NCBI GenBank assembly: GCA_023454395.1
Contig: JAEYFY010000046.1
Coordinates: forward strand, 1 to 5,598
Source: Pseudomonadota bacterium
GTDB taxonomy: Bacteria; Pseudomonadota; Gammaproteobacteria; Enterobacterales; Enterobacteriaceae
Reading direction: 5' to 3'
DNA: 5,598 bases
The notes below the pieces were generated by a model. That model searched no databases and was not told where the DNA came from. It worked only from the letters and a program-made list of their open reading frames with translations. Position numbers and translations under genes: made by a program. Below, piece by piece: positions 5,576 through 5,598 of this stretch. The first letter of the stretch is position 1, and each line of letters starts with the position of its first letter.

Positions 5576-5598
5576 AATATGTGCTCCTTAGAAAAATA

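Noticed and set aside
1..5598. CRISPR array, tRNA or rRNA gene, toxin-antitoxin pair or prophage remnant
   Set aside because: No regularly spaced repeats, no cloverleaf or rRNA sequence, and no paired small genes or phage-like proteins were seen on either strand.

Overview
The window looks like a piece of chromosome from a low-GC enterobacterium of the Proteus/Providencia type (Morganellaceae), with Proteus the best guess. The gene order and strands, rluB(+) btuR(-) yciK(-) sohB(+) yciN(-), match what is known of the Escherichia coli segment that leads to topA. The proteins resemble the E. coli ones closely enough to name without a search. Codon use is AT-rich throughout, which fits Proteus better than Escherichia. 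The genus is an inference.

Layout. rluB (42-965, 23S rRNA pseudouridine synthase) ends in a strong intrinsic terminator. Next comes an AT-rich gene for an unrecognised putative lipoprotein (1166-2113), which has no counterpart at this place in E. coli. Convergent to it is a minus-strand pair, yciK (3538-2774, short-chain dehydrogenase) followed by btuR/cobO (2748-2158, corrinoid adenosyltransferase). A 25-base gap separates the pair, so they are probably one operon. A 226-base divergent region holding an exact 16-bp tandem duplication separates yciK from sohB (3765-4811, membrane-anchored SppA-type serine protease, GTG start). yciN (5575-5327, small DUF2498 protein) closes the window on the minus strand.

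The only long stretch without a recognised gene is 4812-5326. It is rich in structure: a 15-bp hairpin just after sohB, a textbook minus-strand terminator at 4971-4999, a long hairpin at 5208-5246 and another hairpin just after yciN. A minus-strand promoter-like pair at 5127-5154 lies about 120 bases before the strong terminator, so a small RNA of about 150 nt is possible there.

The conserved genes are housekeeping genes of unrelated function (rRNA modification, cobalamin salvage, envelope proteolysis) and do not form one pathway. I found no mobile element, CRISPR array, tRNA or rRNA gene, and no clear new multi-gene system. The best leads are the orphan lipoprotein gene and the possible small RNA.
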